This document shows, piece by piece, positions 47,486 to 59,892 of a stretch of DNA of 64,000 nucleotides. Origin of the DNA: Mangifera indica. Its lineage: Eukaryota; Streptophyta; Magnoliopsida; Sapindales; Anacardiaceae. The notes under the pieces were generated by a model. The model did no database searches and was not told the origin of the DNA. It was given only the letters and a program-made list of their open reading frames with translations. The stretch lies in NCBI RefSeq assembly GCF_011075055.1, contig NC_058143.1, forward strand, positions 9,873,057 through 9,937,056. Reading direction: 5' to 3'. Position 1 is the stretch's first letter; the number at the start of each line of letters is the position of its first letter. Both the position numbers and the translations under genes were made by a program.

Positions 47486-47669
47486 ATATATTTACTTCAA
47501 TTTTTAAGGCGTGATCGTTGGGATCATCAAACCTAGAAAATTATAATGAGGGTAAATTATCTTAATGATTAATAGTTAAAACTTAATAATATATGTGATT
47601 AAATTAGAATATATAAATAATTATAGTAGTTAAAGAATATTATGATATTATTTTGTTTAAATGTCTTTA

Positions 47670-48663
47670 GTATATATTTGATTCGGATAATTTTTTATCA
47701 TAAAAAATAAAATATTATCATGTAGATAGAGTACTTAGAAGAGTATTGAGTATAAATTATTACTATATTTAATAAAAAATAATAGACATAAATAATTATT
47801 GTGTTTGGTTAAGATACAATCAAAACATACTAAGATATTGTTTTACTTAAATATCCTAAAGATTACTAGGTATAATTATTCTAAAATATTTTTCATATTA
47901 CTTGTTATATTAATTAAAAATAAAAGTATTTTTGTCTTAAAAATTTTAATAAATAAGGGTAAAATTATAACAAAATCAAGAGTACATTAGTAACATTTTA
48001 ATACCTAAAAGGAGCGTCTAGTTAGGGAAAGATAAAGATTACTCTGGTAATTCATTTTTTATTATTTATATTGTTTTATTTGGCTTATAATTAATAAAAA
48101 ATTTGGGTAATTATATATTTTCAATGTTGATGTGACATATAATATAAGGAGTAATTTTATTATCATTTACACTTTATATATTAAAATGTTATCAAAGTAA
48201 TCTTACTTTTATTATAATTATATCTTTATTTATTAATTTTTTTGGACAAAAAATAACTTCATTTTCAATTAATATAACAAGTAACATAAAAAATATTTTA
48301 GAATAATTATAGTTAAGTATATTTAAGTAAAATAATATCTTAGTATTTTTTTATTACTTCTAACCAAACATAATAATTATTTATACATATCAATATTTTA
48401 AATACAATAATAATTTATATCTAGTAATTTTCTAAATAATCTATTGTTAAAGTAATATTTCAATTTTGATAATAAAATAATACTCAAATAAAACACACCT
48501 ATAGTGTAGATGGTAATCTGATTACCCCGTTATTACTTATCACATTACCATTGATAATAAAAGAATATTGAAATATTTTATTATTTGACAAACTAAATAA
48601 GATAATATTAGTAACGTAAAGATACTGAAGTAATTTTTTATTACATTGAACCAAATATCCCTT
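47670..48663. mobile_element. MITE interrupted by another copy of its own family
   Basis: The outer copy starts near 'atatatttgattcggataat' (47670) and ends near 'aaccaaatatccctttaatg' (48663). Its two parts, 47670-48005 and 48505-48663, together align with the uninterrupted copy at 59192-59673 ('gattactgggtataaat', 'aataattattgtgtttggtt', 'aatacctaa', 'ggtaatctgattacc', 'acattgaaccaaat'). Between them lies a second family member, 48011-48500. Confidence 0.65.
48011..48500. mobile_element. inner copy of the 'GGGCGTTTGGTT' MITE family
   Basis: Starts AGGAGCGTCTAGTTAGGGAA and ends AATAAAACACACCT; the reverse strand of the right end is AGGTGTGTTTTATTTGAGTA. Internally 'gataaagattactctggtaat' and 'acaatttggtaat'-like words occur on opposite arms. 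It lies within the outer copy described at 47670-48663. The target duplication may be CTA, but this is uncertain. Confidence 0.6.
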
Positions 48664-49640
48664 TAATGTGTTAAACTAAATTTATCAAGGTAAAATTTTG
48701 CCATAATTAAAATTAACTTTGTAATTAAATTTTTTTTGTTTATACAAAAGATAACGAATGGTCATTCATGTACAATGCACAATCGTTCATCTTAACCTTA
48801 TCATATCACTTGAAATATGTGATTATTTGGATTTTTAAATAGACAATAAGATCATCATTCATAGGCCATGAACGGTTGTTTATCTGACATAATATTTATT
48901 CAATTTTCAACATATTTTTATCTAGTTTGAATAAAGTTAACTCTTTATGATTCTATTCTGACCCATTTTAGTCCTTCAAGTATAAATAGCCATACTATAT
49001 GTCAAGTTATTTTATAGAATTTGAACCGATAGTTCAAATAGTAGACCTAATTCACCTTGAATAGCCTAAGATATAATTTTCGCAATGTTATTAATGAACA
49101 AATTCATATCAAATCTATAATCCAATAGTCACCTATACAAAGACCAAAATTGGACTCAATCTAGTTCAACTTGAATCCGCCTTCACCAACTAGCTTTAAA
49201 TTCATATAATTAACCCCCAGACTTGAAGTTTAGAGTTCTTATATGAAGTTTTGCGAGAATGCTAGACTTCTAGAAAAATCTTTAGCTTTTATATTTTGTA
49301 TATAGACACCTAAAGATGCTAATGAAAATTTTCTAAATGCCCTTTAATTTAAAATTTTCACTTCGCCCTATAACAAAGTTTAGTGTTCTAGTATAAAGTT
49401 TAACAGAAATACTAGACTTTTAAAAAATTGTCAACTTCTATATATTGTTGCTACACCCTTGAAGGTGATAATGAATTTTTTTACAAACTTGACTTTGTTT
49501 AAAATGTTGCACTTTCTTTAATATTAAAGTTTAGCATTTCAATTTGAAGTTCACTAAACTTCTAGAAAATGCCTAAAACTCATGAAAATCTCACAGTTTT
49601 GCCTATTATTCTTACAATACAATAATCCATCAACTTAGAG
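48664..49640. repeat. dispersed repeat and degenerate ~160-bp tandem units
   Basis: 48730-49110 is a diverged relative of 4090-4450. From about 49215 to 49600 a unit recurs about three times with drift, each starting near 'gaagtttagagttctta', 'aaagtttagtgttctagtat' and 'aaagtttagcatttcaattt' and each containing 'ctagacttctaga' or 'ctagacttttaaa'. No gene is seen. Confidence 0.5.
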
Positions 49641-51700
49641 ACAACAATGTGTATCAAGCCCAAGACTCATATAGTTGTAGGCCTTCGAGAAGGGCTAAGC
49701 CACAAAAAACTCAAGGCCCATAACATGACCCTATTTATATAAAGTCATGTCGTGTTAGGCCCTAAACATGCTAACATAGGGTTTGCCCTGTTAAAACAAA
49801 TTAAAAATTTCTTTGTACTAAAAATTAAACAAAATTTATTTTCTAATTACTAAAACCGAGATAGTATCTCAAATATTTTATTAATAGTCTTTTACTTATA
49901 AAGAAGAAATATCGTGATTATATAATGAAAAATATTATAATATATTACAAATAAATTCATTTATATAATATACAATTACAAATGTAATTATGATATATAT
50001 ACCATCATCTACTTGTCCTTGATGTCCAGATTCTTGAATTCTTTGAAAATATCTTTTGTGACTCAATTTTATAATTTGAAGTTAACTTTCACCTAATCCT
50101 TCATATATATAATCGTTTTAACCATGTTTTGGTATAAATTAGATTGTCTATCATCCAACATGCATTCACCTGCATTACAAGCGAATTTCAATGTTACTAT
50201 CGACATCGAAGGGGTTAGTGGATCTCGAGTCAAGACGACAAACACAAAAAAACTTTTTTGTTTTACTTTCCACCAGAAATATTGATCATTATCCAGAAGA
50301 ACTGTGTTATAGGTACTTTATACCCTTTGCATTCCACCTAGTTTTAACATTTGTCTTTAATTTTTTTGGTCTTAACCCCATTGACTTACATAATTCAGAA
50401 TATGTTTACATCCATGATGGGGATAATGACATGTCTAGATATCATCTTTAGTTATGCTCAAACCATCTTGAACTATTAAATTAATAATATAATATGTACA
50501 TCTAATATGAAATAATTTTCTAGTAAATTGAACAAATATATGATTCAATATTAATTCAATAACTTTTGTTATTATTTTTCACATTATCAAAAGTCATTGT
50601 AAAAATAAAATTATTAATTTTATACTCATAAAAAATATTTGTTAATGTTTGATAAATTGTAAAACTACTATACAAATATTCTAAATTTCTAAATGCAATT
50701 ATTTTTTTGCACAACTGTTAATAAGAATTTATGTAATGGGCAATTTCGTGTAAATACCATGTGTCTTAATTTGTGGTTGTCTATAAGTTAGAAATTATTA
50801 AAATAACACCATTCAAATTACAAAGCTTTCCAATAACTTTTCATTTCATTAATTTATAATTTCTAGGAATATTTGGCCTAAGAGTAAACTTATAAATTCT
50901 ATAAATATAGGTCGAACGCTATTCTGCATGATTGATTCCAATATTTCATCTTCAATGTAAGAAAAAAAATTGGTCAAAAGTGACAACATACCTAGTCATG
51001 TACTCTTGCATTTTTATTAATTGTATGTAAAAGTAGACATTTCTCTCATGTGCACGAAACAGTTCAGACCTCTTACTACACTATTATTAGAACCAATGAA
51101 TCATGATCTGGTGAAGACAATTTGTTGTTACTCTTTGAGCTTATGTGGAATTTTTTCACAATAATTTGTTATATGTTAACGAAGATGTCCCGTGCCACCT
51201 GAATTTGCACACATTAAACATGAACTGCTATGTTTGCACATTGCTCAACAAATTACTCTACCTTCAATCATTTCTTGTACTTGATCGAATTGATCTCACA
51301 CCATAAACTTTTGCTTTCTTTTTCCTCTTATCGAATTTGTGGTTGTCCCATTTTCAATAGTTGGTGCTCCTCTTGTTCCACATTGATTATCAATAATATT
51401 ATCAACGCTAATATGATAATATCCTAATGGATTAAAATCATTTAACCCTAAATCAATTTGTAAGATATTTTGATAAATAAAATTATGAAAAATAATAATT
51501 GATTGACAAAATTAAAATGCAAACTAAATTATAAATACAGGGAAATATTGTTTGTGAATTTAAAGAATTTTAGAATGAGAGATTGAAAAAAATAAGAGAT
51601 TGAGAGCCCGAGTGGATATAAATTTTAAGAGGGGGGTTTATACAAGGAAATTTTTGAAGAAAAAACAAAAAAATTCTACATCAACTTAAGACCAAAAAAG
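49640..51700 (-). mobile_element. degenerate BED-finger hAT transposon, copy 1
   Basis: Homologous over most of its length to 59893-62081. Matching stretches include 50110-50230 ('aaccatgttttggtataaat' / 'gaccatgtttgggtgtaaat'), 51180-51240 ('gaagatgtcccgtgccacct' / 'gaagatgttccgtgccactc') and 51365-51430 ('atcaataatattatcaacgc' / 'atcaataatatcatccacat'). The right end runs into a poly-G tract at 51743 and is not seen. Transposase traces are on the minus strand and too broken for domains beyond a BED-like CxHC patch near 51220-51240. Confidence 0.65.
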
Positions 51701-51742
51701 AAGTATTGATCTTATTACATGGATTTTGGTTGGTTGGCGAAA

Positions 51743-51775
<33 letters not shown>
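51743..51775. repeat. 33-base G homopolymer followed by a G-rich tract
   Basis: Thirty-three consecutive G, then 'tggggg tggtggggg tggtgtggg' up to about 51830. The G-rich strand is the plus strand. Such a run is exceptional in an AT-rich genome. The glycine-rich open frame over it is an artefact of composition. Confidence 0.9.
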
Positions 51776-51776
<1 letters not shown>

Positions 51777-51830
51777 GGGGGTGGTGGGGGTGGTGTGGGT
51801 TGGTTGTGGTGTGGGGGCGCGGTTGTTGTG

Positions 51831-52791
51831 ATAGGTTAAAAATATATTTTACAATAGTTTATCATTTGGGCAGTTCACAAACCAAACTAAATCTTATACC
51901 ATTTTTTAAAAAATTTGTATAAGAGATTCCAGAGGGTTAAATTTCAATCAAATGACGATTTGGAGGAACATGAACATTCCTATTGCCACTCCCTACCTCT
52001 CCTATTATTGGTTTTACAGTGACCTGGTTAATTAATACTATACTATTATCCAGGTGTTTTTTTTTTTTAAATTTTGTTTGTTTTGATAAAAAAAATTATA
52101 TGTCAAAACTATAATCTAAGATGAATCAAATTATAATTTTTTAATTCAATTTAATTTTGTTTGAAACACAAAATAGTTTGATTTTGTTTGAAATTTTATT
52201 AAACCATTTTGTCATCTAGTTTCAAGAACAAAAGAGAAGAATGTCAAACATGAAAACATAAATATAAAACACTTAATTTACTTAGTGTAATAGTCTTAAT
52301 ACAGGGTATTTTCGGTTCTAATAAGATTTCTCATTATAAAAAAAACCATTTTATCTGTTTGACTTGAAAACTTTTTCAAATCAAACCATGCACACACTTG
52401 CATAGATTTAACAATCTTCCTTACTTGGATTCATATTGTTTGTGTGAGATTTATATATAAACTTGCGAATTTGAAAAAAAAAAGACAGTTAAAATTGAGA
52501 GATTTTAGGGTTTTATTGAAAAGTTAAGATAACAGCAATTTTTTTTTGTTTAATTAAATTGTTTGGCCATGACAGTTTAGTCCCTACGTACTTGATTATT
52601 TTTGTTCACCCCCCAAAATATGAATAGTTTTAATTAATAACCTTATATTATTGTAAGACGTGGCAAAATTTTAGCCATTAAGCAAATGTATACAGATATG
52701 ATTAATATACACTGTTAGAGAGCTATGAACAAATGAATATACTGCCTACAAAAAGAATAGAGAATTCAACTTGACAGGAAGAAGCTCCCCA
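51831..52791. other. AT-rich intergenic sequence with a partial hAT-MITE copy
   Basis: 52070-52405 resembles the MITE at 219-783 ('gtttgattttgtttgaaatt', 'aaaactttttcaaatcaaac', then 'catgcacacactt'); its left end is not clear. The last 90 bases could be the 3' flank of the kinase pseudogene. Confidence 0.4.
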
Positions 52792-55700
52792 TTACAAGCT
52801 GGAAATGTGATCAGAACTAACGTCTGATGTTACAGAAGAACACTCAAGATGGTATGCATATGTCTCTACAAGCTCACTTGCATGTCCGACACTAAGTCAG
52901 AGTCCCTTGTTGCCCTACAACTGTGGCTGCAATTCTAGCTGCTAATGTACCCATTAGTCTGAAACGCCTCGTAACATACTATATAAAATACCAGATGCAT
53001 ATGCATTGCTGGCACCACAAGTGTTGACCGGAACACATGGTGAAGGAGGAATATATACAACTTCTCCTTTCACATCAATGTAGAAGCCTGTTGCCCCATC
53101 TGTAACTGAAACTAGGGGAACAAAGTGGCTTAGATGCCTGGCAGCTGAGTCAGGGCTTTCTTTTGAGGAAAAATGGCAGAAAGCTCTTGCTTCGTCATTG
53201 TTAGCAAATATGATATCTGCATAGTTTCCAACTATTTCCCTGAGCAAAGAGAAGAAAAACAGGACTAAAGCTACTAATTTGAATCCAAGAGAAAGCAGCT
53301 TCGTCGTAGGAACACAACCTCTACCCATATATTAATTACAACATAACTCTATACTCACAGCCAAAGTTAAATAAATAATAACCAAATTTGGAATGTTTCT
53401 AACATTTCCAGATTTTCTATTATTCTAATATTATTTATCAAGGCTTTACCCTTTTAAAGTTATAAATAAAGTTCTACATTCTCATCCAATATATGAGAAA
53501 CATATTAATTGAAATGTTTGCACTTTATTCATAATTAATCTCATTGTCTATCTGATAGCATGGTAAGAATAAAAAATTGTTTCCACTTCCACCTAGAGAT
53601 GAACTCCAAATTTATTCCCTAATGAATCTTGAGAAGTAAACAAACTGTCAAACACCATAAAAGACATACAGATAATTAACAAATGGTATAAAAGTCTAAC
53701 CAGAAATCATCATAGTGTCTCTCAATGCAGTCACTTCTGATGCTGTTACTGCAACAAGAGCACCCATCCTGTGAGCCTCTTCACAAGCTTTTGTGATTGT
53801 TTTGACAGTATCAGGAAGTTCAAATAAATAGCCTTCAACAAGAAGAATATTTGTCTTGGAAATTACACTAGCCAAGGAAGGATCATAATTGACAGTTGAT
53901 GATGCACCCTGAAATAGAGAAGGTAAAATATGAGGATTTTATTTGACTAACCAAATTTTTATTCGCTTAGCTACATAAAATGAGGCTACAGAAAATTTTC
54001 TCCAGAATAGAACTTAAACAGAAAAATTAAGTGCCTTAGCACAGGACAAAACAATTAACAACTTTCAAACGCTGCCAAAATTTATTATTTCCTTGTTGAC
54101 ACTGTTGTTTAAATTATTAACAACTTGAAAAAATAGCAACTCAGAGATTTTAATAAAATTTTCAACATAGCATTATGGCCAAGTTAGATAATACTTCCGT
54201 TTCCAATTTGAACTTGGATCCTCAACTCTTGAATAGTGGGTAGCCAAATAAAGATGACTTATTTAATCACTGACTGATTGTTGCACTATCCTCATAGGGT
54301 AAGAAACTCTCCAAGCCTGCTTGTCTTCTTATTCAAATGCCCCCAGAAATTTCAAATGACTGAGATTTGGTACTGTTAGAACTCACATATATATTTCCTG
54401 CAAGAAGGACCAAAAGAAGGGAATTGTCTTAAAGACTCAAGACAGCATCAGATTGGAACAGATGGCAACTCCACAGGTGCAAAGACCACCAGAATTGGTG
54501 AAGGGACATGGCAATGCAGGCTTGGCTGTTATAGGAGATAAAAGCAGAGAATAGAAAAAGAGAAAGGCAGCCGGTAATTTCAGAAAAGTTGGAGTGACTG
54601 AAGGGGAGAGCTGACCTCTCGAAAGCCAAACAACTCTAGAATTTATGTTATGAACTTTGATGTAATCTGTGACTGGAATCTTATTGATGGTGGATGAATT
54701 CTAATTCTGATTCTGATGAATTTCAGACTGTTATATTCAGTATGCAATACAAGTTATATATTTCTGATAGCTCCTTTTATATATGCTATTAAATTGATGT
54801 GTGTTGTTGGACTAGAAATCAGTTTGCTGTGGAGAGTTTGTTTAGTTGGTAGAAAGTGCAGGAACTAATTCAGGCAGGGAACTGGAGGAGTGAGTTCTGG
54901 CAAGACAGTAATGAGGTACCTAACAGGTACAGTTCACCATGCTGTTAGCAAAGATTATGAAAAATTTGTGAAATAGTATCCATGAAGATGTCCTCAATAT
55001 ATAACAAAGCAAATACTATGTGAGGTCTACAATTAAGTTAGGCAAGAAACATCTCTGTCCGGATATTACTAGATTTGATTTTTGTTGCATAGTCTCTACA
55101 CCTGATGATATAACAATGGGAAAAATGTTGGCTTATAGACCACACGGAAACTCACTACAAGAACTGCAACGTGGAAGAAAAATTATATATTTTGTGCGCA
55201 AAAGCGTCTGACTCTATTGTCATTAGAAATGATGTGAACATAAACCTTAAATCAATAAATATAATTCCACAAAAATGTAACTATGTAAGATTCAAAAGGA
55301 TATGCATTAACAAAAAAGATAATCCAGATAGAATTAAAAATAATTTAAAATTGCGCAAAGGATCAAGCTGAGGACTCTGCAACTTATAACCAATCATACA
55401 ATCACAAGTTCACAGCTGAAAAGCTTAAATAGACAGCTAAATTCAAGAATTTTATCTCCCAGTAAAATAATATTGAAATATTATAACCTTCAAGCATGAC
55501 TAGATATCTGACCTGATATGCAAACATGGTGTGCTAGGCAACAGGAGTGGTGAGAACTATCACTGTTCCTGTTGTCCTATCCTTGATGGGTGCAGTGCAA
55601 AATCTCAAATTTGCCTGACACAGTTTTGCCCTATAAACGATATTATAATAGTGACTTGGTAACCCTTAAAATATCAAATATGAATTCAATTAAACCAAAT

Positions 55701-56797
55701 GAGCAATGAAATTTCACAATCTCTCTAGCAAGTAGAAAATTTAATAATTAAGTATAGTCAAACCAAGCTCAACCTGTAGAAGCCACCTGACGGATCACTT
55801 CCCACACTGCCTGCCATAGCTACATTTAAAGCAGGGTCTCCAATGGGCTTACCACCAAGCCTTGCCAAGGCCACCAGGCTGTTGGAAAGAGATCCACCAG
55901 CAGCAGCCTTATAACTGCAACCATCCATTGCACGTAAAATCCTAGCTCTCTCTTCATGATTTACAACCTTCCTTGTTCCCTTTTCTGATTCCAGTCTCTC
56001 CAAAAATTCATCATCAACCATACCAGAAAAATCTACCTAAAACGCCAATATAAAGATGCAATACCAAGATTCATAAGTTATTTTATACCAGTTACTCTAT
56101 ATACGAAAACTGAAGCTAAATTCCAAAAGTAGCAAGTTAATTCACAAAATGACTGAAAGATTTAAAGACATCTTAATAAAACAAAAAAAAAAATCATAAA
56201 ATTATAATGACAAAACATGCTCTTTTCCTACATATATTCTTCATCCAAGCCCTCGGATATCCCAATTCTTAGCTTAAAAAAATTTCCAGAACACAATACA
56301 CGTGATAGCCGTACAGAATTTTAAGCAATTTCAAAACTTTTGCACCAAAATTTCTTCAAGGAATCTGATTATCTGACAGAAAAATAAATGACATCCAAAA
56401 TACAACACTAGAACAAAAGTTTCGAGTTCTCTACATTTTCTAGCATTTTCCCACAATTTCTGAAGAATCACACGTATAACATAAAATCTCCGAAACGTAA
56501 CCTCTTAACCAAAAGATAGAATGGATCAAATTTTCTTATCTTTTCAAACAAAACCTCAAAGTTTGAAGCTTTTCTCCCTATGAAACAGAAAACAAAATAA
56601 GGAAATGAAATTACCATGGCTTGACCGAGTCCCAAAACATCCCATCTCTCTGGCAAATCAGAAGATGATCCACTTATCTCCTTCAACTCTTCTTCTTCGG
56701 TATCAGTATCAGTCTCATCTTCTTCATCTTCATACACACCAAAATCACCTCTTATATCACCTCTACAGTTAGAAACATATCCAACTCATTCTCCAGA
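52792..56797 (-). pseudogene. pfkB-family carbohydrate/nucleoside kinase, decayed (NARA5-like)
   Basis: Five exon-like blocks on the minus strand: about 56615-56797, 55774-56036, 55513-55630, 53701-53908 and 52792-53239, with AG/GT edges in place. They spell a plant pfkB kinase of the type required for Rubisco accumulation: acidic stretch then ERWDVLGLGQAM; VDFSGMVDDEFL and AAAGGSLSNSLVALARLGG (substrate-side motif); APIKD.TTGTVIVLTTP; LVEGYLFELPDTVKTITKAC; GNYADIIFANNDEARAFCHF; IPPSPCVPVN. Lesions: TAG at 55534-55536; a base lost near 53730; catalytic Gly-Ala-Gly-Asp changed to GASN (53005-53013); stop plus deletion after RGVSD; frame change near 52890, yet the C-terminus still reads SDHISSL before TAA. 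The 5' exon lacks a transit peptide. It cannot make an active kinase; a functional relative is expected elsewhere. Confidence 0.85.
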
Positions 56798-57684
56798 AAT
56801 ACAAGTTCTAATGATATTTATGTGCATTAATGATAACATAGCTTATTAAGATTAACTTCTAGACGACGATTTTGAAAATTGATGGATTTTAATGATTTTT
56901 ACAATACGTAGGCCTATGAATGGGATGAATTTAATTAATTTTTGATGGGGATAAAGTAATTTTATATGAAAAATAGAGGGTCAACCAATTAAAATTAGGA
57001 GACATTTTTTTTTAAATAAAAATATTATTTAGATAAAATTACAAATCCCTTTTAGCCAAAAAAGTATTTCATTCTTCCTATTGGTTAATTCTGCTTATTT
57101 GACCAAATAGGATTAAGTCTGGATTTTGATCATATTCTTGTTAACATATCTTGTCAAAACAGAGGATTTGAGTAACTTTTTTGGTTGTATCGAACAGAAA
57201 TATAGGATTAGGAAAACTTTTCTATGTCAAAACTTATGGAAACATACCAACATTTTTGTTTCATGGAATAGGCCACTGAGATGACAAGTTGAGATAATGT
57301 TAGAATATTGTCTCTAATTTGCAGTCTGTCAACTCCATCTTCACTTAAAGGGCCATTCAACCACATTTCCACATATCAACATTAATTTTATGTCATGTCA
57401 TCTTGGTCTCTTCAAATAAACCCATGATAGAAAAATTGGGTAGAGATGGAGAGAGCAAGAGATGATGGGAAAATGTGAAGATATAGTGAACATAGGGATG
57501 AGTGTAGGAAAAAATGGTTTATGTTGCTAGATTTAAGAGTATTTTCAATAATTAGATGATTTGAAAGCTGAAAAATATCATTTGTTGAGAGAAAAGTTAA
57601 GCGTCAGTTCTAGTCTGGGGCTTAAAATATTGTAATGTAAATTCTTTTATAAGAATTAGGAGATACATAATATTTCGTATTGGT
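56798..57684. other. upstream of the kinase pseudogene; no gene recognised
   Basis: AT-rich, with no exon that could supply a chloroplast transit peptide in the expected frame. No repeat boundary is noted until the MITE target site at 57677-57684. Confidence 0.35.
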
Positions 57685-57927
57685 TAGGGTTAGATTCGAA
57701 CTGAATCAAATTTGAGTTCGATTCGATTCATATATAGTTGAGTTTGAGTTCGAGCTCGTGAAAGCCAAACTCAAACTCGGATTGAATTCGGCTTAACTTA
57801 TTTTTCGTTATTAAAACGACATCGTATCAAAACGACGTTGTTTTGTATTAAAATTTTTAATTAGAAAATCTGGTGAGTAGCTCGAGCTCGACCGAGCTTG
57901 AGCTGGCTCGGTTCGAGTCCAGCCCTA
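57685..57927. mobile_element. small hAT MITE (243 bp) with perfect 8-bp target duplication
   Basis: Starts TAGGGTTAGATTCGAACTGA; reverse strand of the right end TAGGGCTGGACTCGAACCGA. Flanked by GTATTGGT on both sides (57677-57684, 57928-57935). The arms are rich in 'gagttcgag/ctcgagctcg', with 'aacgacatcg' and 'aacgacgttg' near the centre. Complete reference copy for 44375-44622 and the truncated 39659-39770. Confidence 0.9.
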
Positions 57928-57985
57928 GTATTGGTAACTGGGATTCTATTTAATGTTGTAAATAAAATATCTTATAAGATAATTA

Positions 57986-58476
57986 GGACTATTTGGTTCC
58001 AAAAATTTAAACATTACCTTGATAATCTATATTTTATTATTTACATTACCTTATTTGGTTTGTCAGTTATAAAATATTAAGATACTCTACTATTACCAAT
58101 GTTGACATGACAGGTAATATAGGTGATAATTGAATTACCAAATTCACATTAGGTAATAAAAAATTACTAATGTAATATTAAATTTAATATAATTATATTA
58201 TTATTTATTAATTTTTTGAGACAAAAATAAATTTATTTTTAATTAGTATAACAAATAATATAAAAATATTTAAAAATTAATTATATTCAAGAGTATTTAA
58301 TTAAAATAATTTACTAGTATTCTTTTATTACTTTTAACCAAATACAATAATTATTTATACCTATTAAATTTTATCAAATATAATAATTATTTATACTCAG
58401 TGATCTTCTAAATAATTTATCTTCAAGATAATTTCCTTATTTTGATAATAAAATATTATTCAAACCAAACACCCCC
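57986..58476. mobile_element. another copy of the 'GGGCGTTTGGTT' MITE family
   Basis: Starts near GGACTATTTGGTTCC and ends AAACCAAACACCCCC. The interior has 'aacattaccttgataatcta' and 'ataatttatcttcaagataa' in inverted arrangement, plus the family words 'aataattatttatacctatt'. It aligns with 59192-59673 and 48011-48500. Left edge approximate. Confidence 0.65.
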
Positions 58477-59191
58477 TTAGAGTTTTTTTTAAATGAATTT
58501 TGTGCATTCATAATTTTAAAAATAATTAAAATGATTGAAAATTGTGAAATATAAAAATATATTTGGTATATTTATCTCAATATTCCGAATATGTTATTTT
58601 ATATTGTGAATTTGTTGTCTGAAAAAAAATATAACCATGTGAACTTGTAAAAAATATCAGTTTGTGTACAAAAGAATAGATAATTACATAATAAATATCA
58701 TTATTAATATCCTAATTAAAATATTAAAAAAATTCTCATTTTTAATTAAAGTTTACCGTGGGAAATATAGTTTTCATAAAGTAGCTCCATATATGGATAA
58801 CTGATGAGATTTATAAGGAAATGAAAGTTGACTCAGATTTATTAGTCCATTTGAAATCTTGGAGAGGATCAATTAAGTAGCCTATAGATTTGCCTTGCTG
58901 GTGAGCATGAATTGCATTCATAATATATTCTGTCTCATTGTTTCGTAAGTACATGGGAGATCTAAGCCACGTTTTAAGGACTGACGAGTTGAAATTGTCC
59001 AAGACCATGTGTATGAGGAGTGACTAGTGAAGATTCTAGACAAAAAGGTGAAAGTGCTCCAAAACAAGTAGATACCCTTTCGTTAAAGTCCTTTAGAGGA
59101 TTCAAACGGTCAAGGAGGAACCAAAACAACATACATCCATGTGTGTGTGTTTGTGTATATTGCCTTAGCTCTTTTCTTAGGATATCATAGA
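58477..59191. other. intergenic, with one unrecognised protein-like frame
   Basis: The minus frame 58811-59008 (66 codons) has protein-like composition unlike the surrounding AT noise (TWLRSPMYLRNNETEYIMNA, then HQQGKSIGYLIDPLQDFKW), but I cannot name a family. It may be a stranded exon or gene fragment. No partner exon was found nearby. Confidence 0.35.
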
Positions 59192-59673
59192 GGGGGCGTT
59201 TGGTTTGGGTAATGTTTGATTACTAAAATAGAAAGATTACCTTGAAGATAGATTACTTAGAAGATTACTGGGTATAAATGATTACTATGTTTGATAAAAT
59301 TTTATAGGTATAAATAATTATTGTGTTTGGTTAAATGTAATAAAAGATTACTAGTAAATTATTTTACTTAAATGCCCTTGAATATAATTATTTTTAAATT
59401 ATTTTTATATTATTTGTCATATTAATTAAAAATAAATTTATTTTTATCTTAAAAAATTAATAAATAATAATTTTTCTATAATAAACTAAAGATTACCCCA
59501 GTAATCTTTAAATACCTAAGGTAAAGGTGGTAATTAGATTACCACCTATATTACCTGCCACGTCAGCATTGGTAATAGAAGATTACTGTAATATTTTATT
59601 ACTGATAAACCAAACAAAGGAATAAAAGATAGATTACCAAGGTAATCTTACATACCCGTAACCAAACGCACCC
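59192..59673. mobile_element. complete copy of the 'GGGCGTTTGGTT' MITE family
   Basis: About 480 bp. Left end GGGGGCGTTTGGTTTGGGTA; reverse strand of the right end CTGGGTGCGTTTGGTTACGG. The arms carry 'gattaccttgaagatagatt' and, inverted, 'gattaccttggtaatctatc'. No coding. A clear target duplication was not fixed (AGAG lies on both sides). Confidence 0.75.
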
Positions 59674-59892
59674 AGAGAGTTAAAAATAATTTTTGAAAAA
59701 AGGGGAATGTCTAGACAACATAACAATGATTCTTGACATCGTAATGATTTTAGTGAGTGAGAAATAAAGAAAATGACTATCGCAAACATTCTAGCATAGG
59801 AATGATCTCTCATTATGGTTGATTGAATCTTGATATTTCCTTTATTTTTGAGTGCTTTGATTGAGTGAAGAATGAGTACCAATCGCCTAGGG

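Noticed and set aside
51719..51922. Glycine/tryptophan-rich 67-codon frame
   Set aside because: Produced by translation of the G homopolymer; not a protein.
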